Source: Natronorubrum sediminis
GTDB taxonomy: Archaea; Halobacteriota; Halobacteria; Halobacteriales; Natrialbaceae
Reading direction: 5' to 3'
Assembly (NCBI RefSeq): GCF_900108095.1
Contig: NZ_FNWL01000002.1
Coordinates: forward strand, 292,748-356,747
DNA length: 64,000 bases
The translations under genes were made by a program, and so were the position numbers. The notes below the pieces were generated by a model. That model was not told the origin of the DNA. It ran no database searches and saw nothing but the letters and a program-made list of their open reading frames with translations. Position 1 is the stretch's first letter, and each line of letters opens with the position of its first letter. Shown piece after piece: positions 63,195 to 64,000 of the stretch.

Positions 63195-64000
63195 AGGTCG
63201 CCGAGCACCTCCGAGACGTTTGCGAAGTGGTTGAACAAGCCGACGAGGATCAACAGGCCACCCGTAAACACGACGGACATGGCGGAGGCGAGTGCCACGC
63301 TGTAGCCCTGTGCGTCGGCGATTCGGTTGGCCATCATGAGGTTCTCTGAACTACCGAGGAACGACGGTGCCAGGTACGATCCGGCGGCGAGGATGAACAC
63401 GAACAGCGTCGCCGCGATGATTCCGGGATAACTCAGCGGCAAAATCACCGTTCGAAGCGTTTGGAGTTGGCTCGCCCCGAGCGTGTGAGAGGCGTTTATC
63501 AGTTCGTCGTCGATCGATCGGAGCGAGTTGTAGATTGGTAAGACCGCGAAGGGCAATAACGCACAGACGAGTCCGAGTATGACGCCGTTCCGAGAGAAGA
63601 GAAATCCGAAGTCAGTGCCGAACACCTGCTGGACCGGCCCCGAGGAGATGAAGAACAACCGAACCCCGAAGAACCGGATGATGATCGCGATCCAGAGCGG
63701 CAAGAGGACTAACGAGAGCAACAGGATCGCTCGTTTCGACTTGAACGCGATGTAGTACGCGCTCAGGTAGCCAAGGACCAGACAGATGGCCGTCGTGAGG
63801 AATGCGTACAGGAACGTCCGTACCAATGTTTCGCCGTAAACGCCGCTCAACGCCGTTTCGTAGTACGTAAAGAGTCCGCCGTCGCCGAAGTTGAGACTCT
63901 CGACGAGGAGATACAAGACGGGGACGATGAAGAAGACGGTGAGCCACACCAATCCGAGTCCGACGAGTGTCCGTGCCGACACGCGTTTGCGCAGCGCTGG
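63191..64000 (-). CDS. ABC transporter permease (PotB-like), 5' end beyond window
   Basis: Six helices and EAA loop NASHTLGASQLQTLRTVILP. The frame is open to the window edge (PALRKRVSAR precedes the first helix LVGLGLVWLTVFFIVPVLY), so the true start is probably outside; a GTG at 63980-63982 is an alternative internal start. Forms the heterodimeric membrane part of the importer with the following PotC-like gene. Confidence 0.88.
   Translation of the reverse strand, partial: PALRKRVSARTLVGLGLVWLTVFFIVPVLYLLVESLNFGDGGLFTYYETALSGVYGETLVRTFLYAFLTTAICLVLGYLSAYYIAFKSKRAILLLSLVLLPLWIAIIIRFFGVRLFFISSGPVQQVFGTDFGFLFSRNGVILGLVCALLPFAVLPIYNSLRSIDDELINASHTLGASQLQTLRTVILPLSYPGIIAATLFVFILAAGSYLAPSFLGSSENLMMANRIADAQGYSVALASAMSVVFTGGLLILVGLFNHFANVSEVLGDL

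Noticed and set aside
1-64000. CRISPR array, rRNA operon or insertion sequence
   Set aside because: No regularly spaced repeats of 24-37 bases, no rRNA-like sequence and no transposase motifs were seen. The only tandem repeat is the 19-base array near 33.4 kb.

Overview
The window is a gene-dense, GC-rich stretch of a haloarchaeal chromosome. The evidence is strongly acidic proteins (Asp/Glu-rich even in ribosomal proteins), the archaeal S10/spc/alpha ribosomal order with archaea-specific genes (rnp1, rps4e, rpl32e, rpl19e), DNA gyrase together with topoisomerase VI, Cbf5, a mevalonate-pathway HMG-CoA synthase, many ATGA start/stop overlaps, and promoters placed so that transcripts are leaderless. 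The small-protein families and gene neighbourhoods resemble Natrialbales (Natrialba/Natronorubrum/Haloterrigena-like), but that placement is inference.

Region 1 (1-13831) is one long + strand ribosomal superoperon: the end of a SPOUT-type RNA methyltransferase, then L3-L4-L23-L2-S19-L22-S3-L29-rnp1-S17-L14-L24-S4e-L5-S14-S8-L6-L32e-L19e-L18-S5-L30-L15-secY. Region 2 (14080-19839) holds an SDR dehydrogenase pseudogene with two lesions, a - strand cytochrome oxidase locus (CoxII, a CoxI-CoxIII fusion, CoxIV) and a conserved hypothetical. Region 3 (19899-25037) resumes the usual tail of the ribosomal cluster: adk, a DUF106 (Oxa1/EMC3-like) insertase, cmk, cbf5 and tRNA-Pro(GGG), with an AT-rich pilin-like exoprotein inserted after adk.

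Region 4 (25038-28442) is an accessory patch beside the tRNA: a broken zinc-ribbon gene, a small two-TM protein, a tandem pair of paralogous zinc-ribbon microproteins, and a divergent Nmad3-like gene (a family linked to nucleotide modification), then a hexapeptide acyltransferase. Region 5 (28601-33370) has an NDH-2 type NADH dehydrogenase, an arginase, and a metal module: a DtxR/MntR-type repressor and a ZIP transporter that share a TTAG-N6-CTAA operator, followed by a winged-helix regulator. Region 6 (33600-48965) carries gyrB-gyrA and top6B-top6A, separated by about 7 kb of accessory genes (Tat-exported gamma-glutamyltransferase, TSUP transporter, UspA, SGNH-like protein, Bat-type HTH, DUF7344-like regulator, ion channel with an altered selectivity filter).

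Region 7 (49012-64000) is mixed: metallo-beta-lactamase fold hydrolase, FAH-family protein, tRNA-Glu(UUC), an AT-rich pilin with CARDB repeats, an unlisted 39-residue zinc-ribbon microprotein, DUF309, an aspartoacylase-like deacylase, a paired YeeE/YedE sulfur importer next to a monothiol glutaredoxin, a membrane-tethered HerA-like ATPase, a PH-like membrane protein, HMG-CoA synthase, PhoU and two ABC permeases, the second cut by the window edge. No rRNA, CRISPR array or intact insertion sequence was seen.
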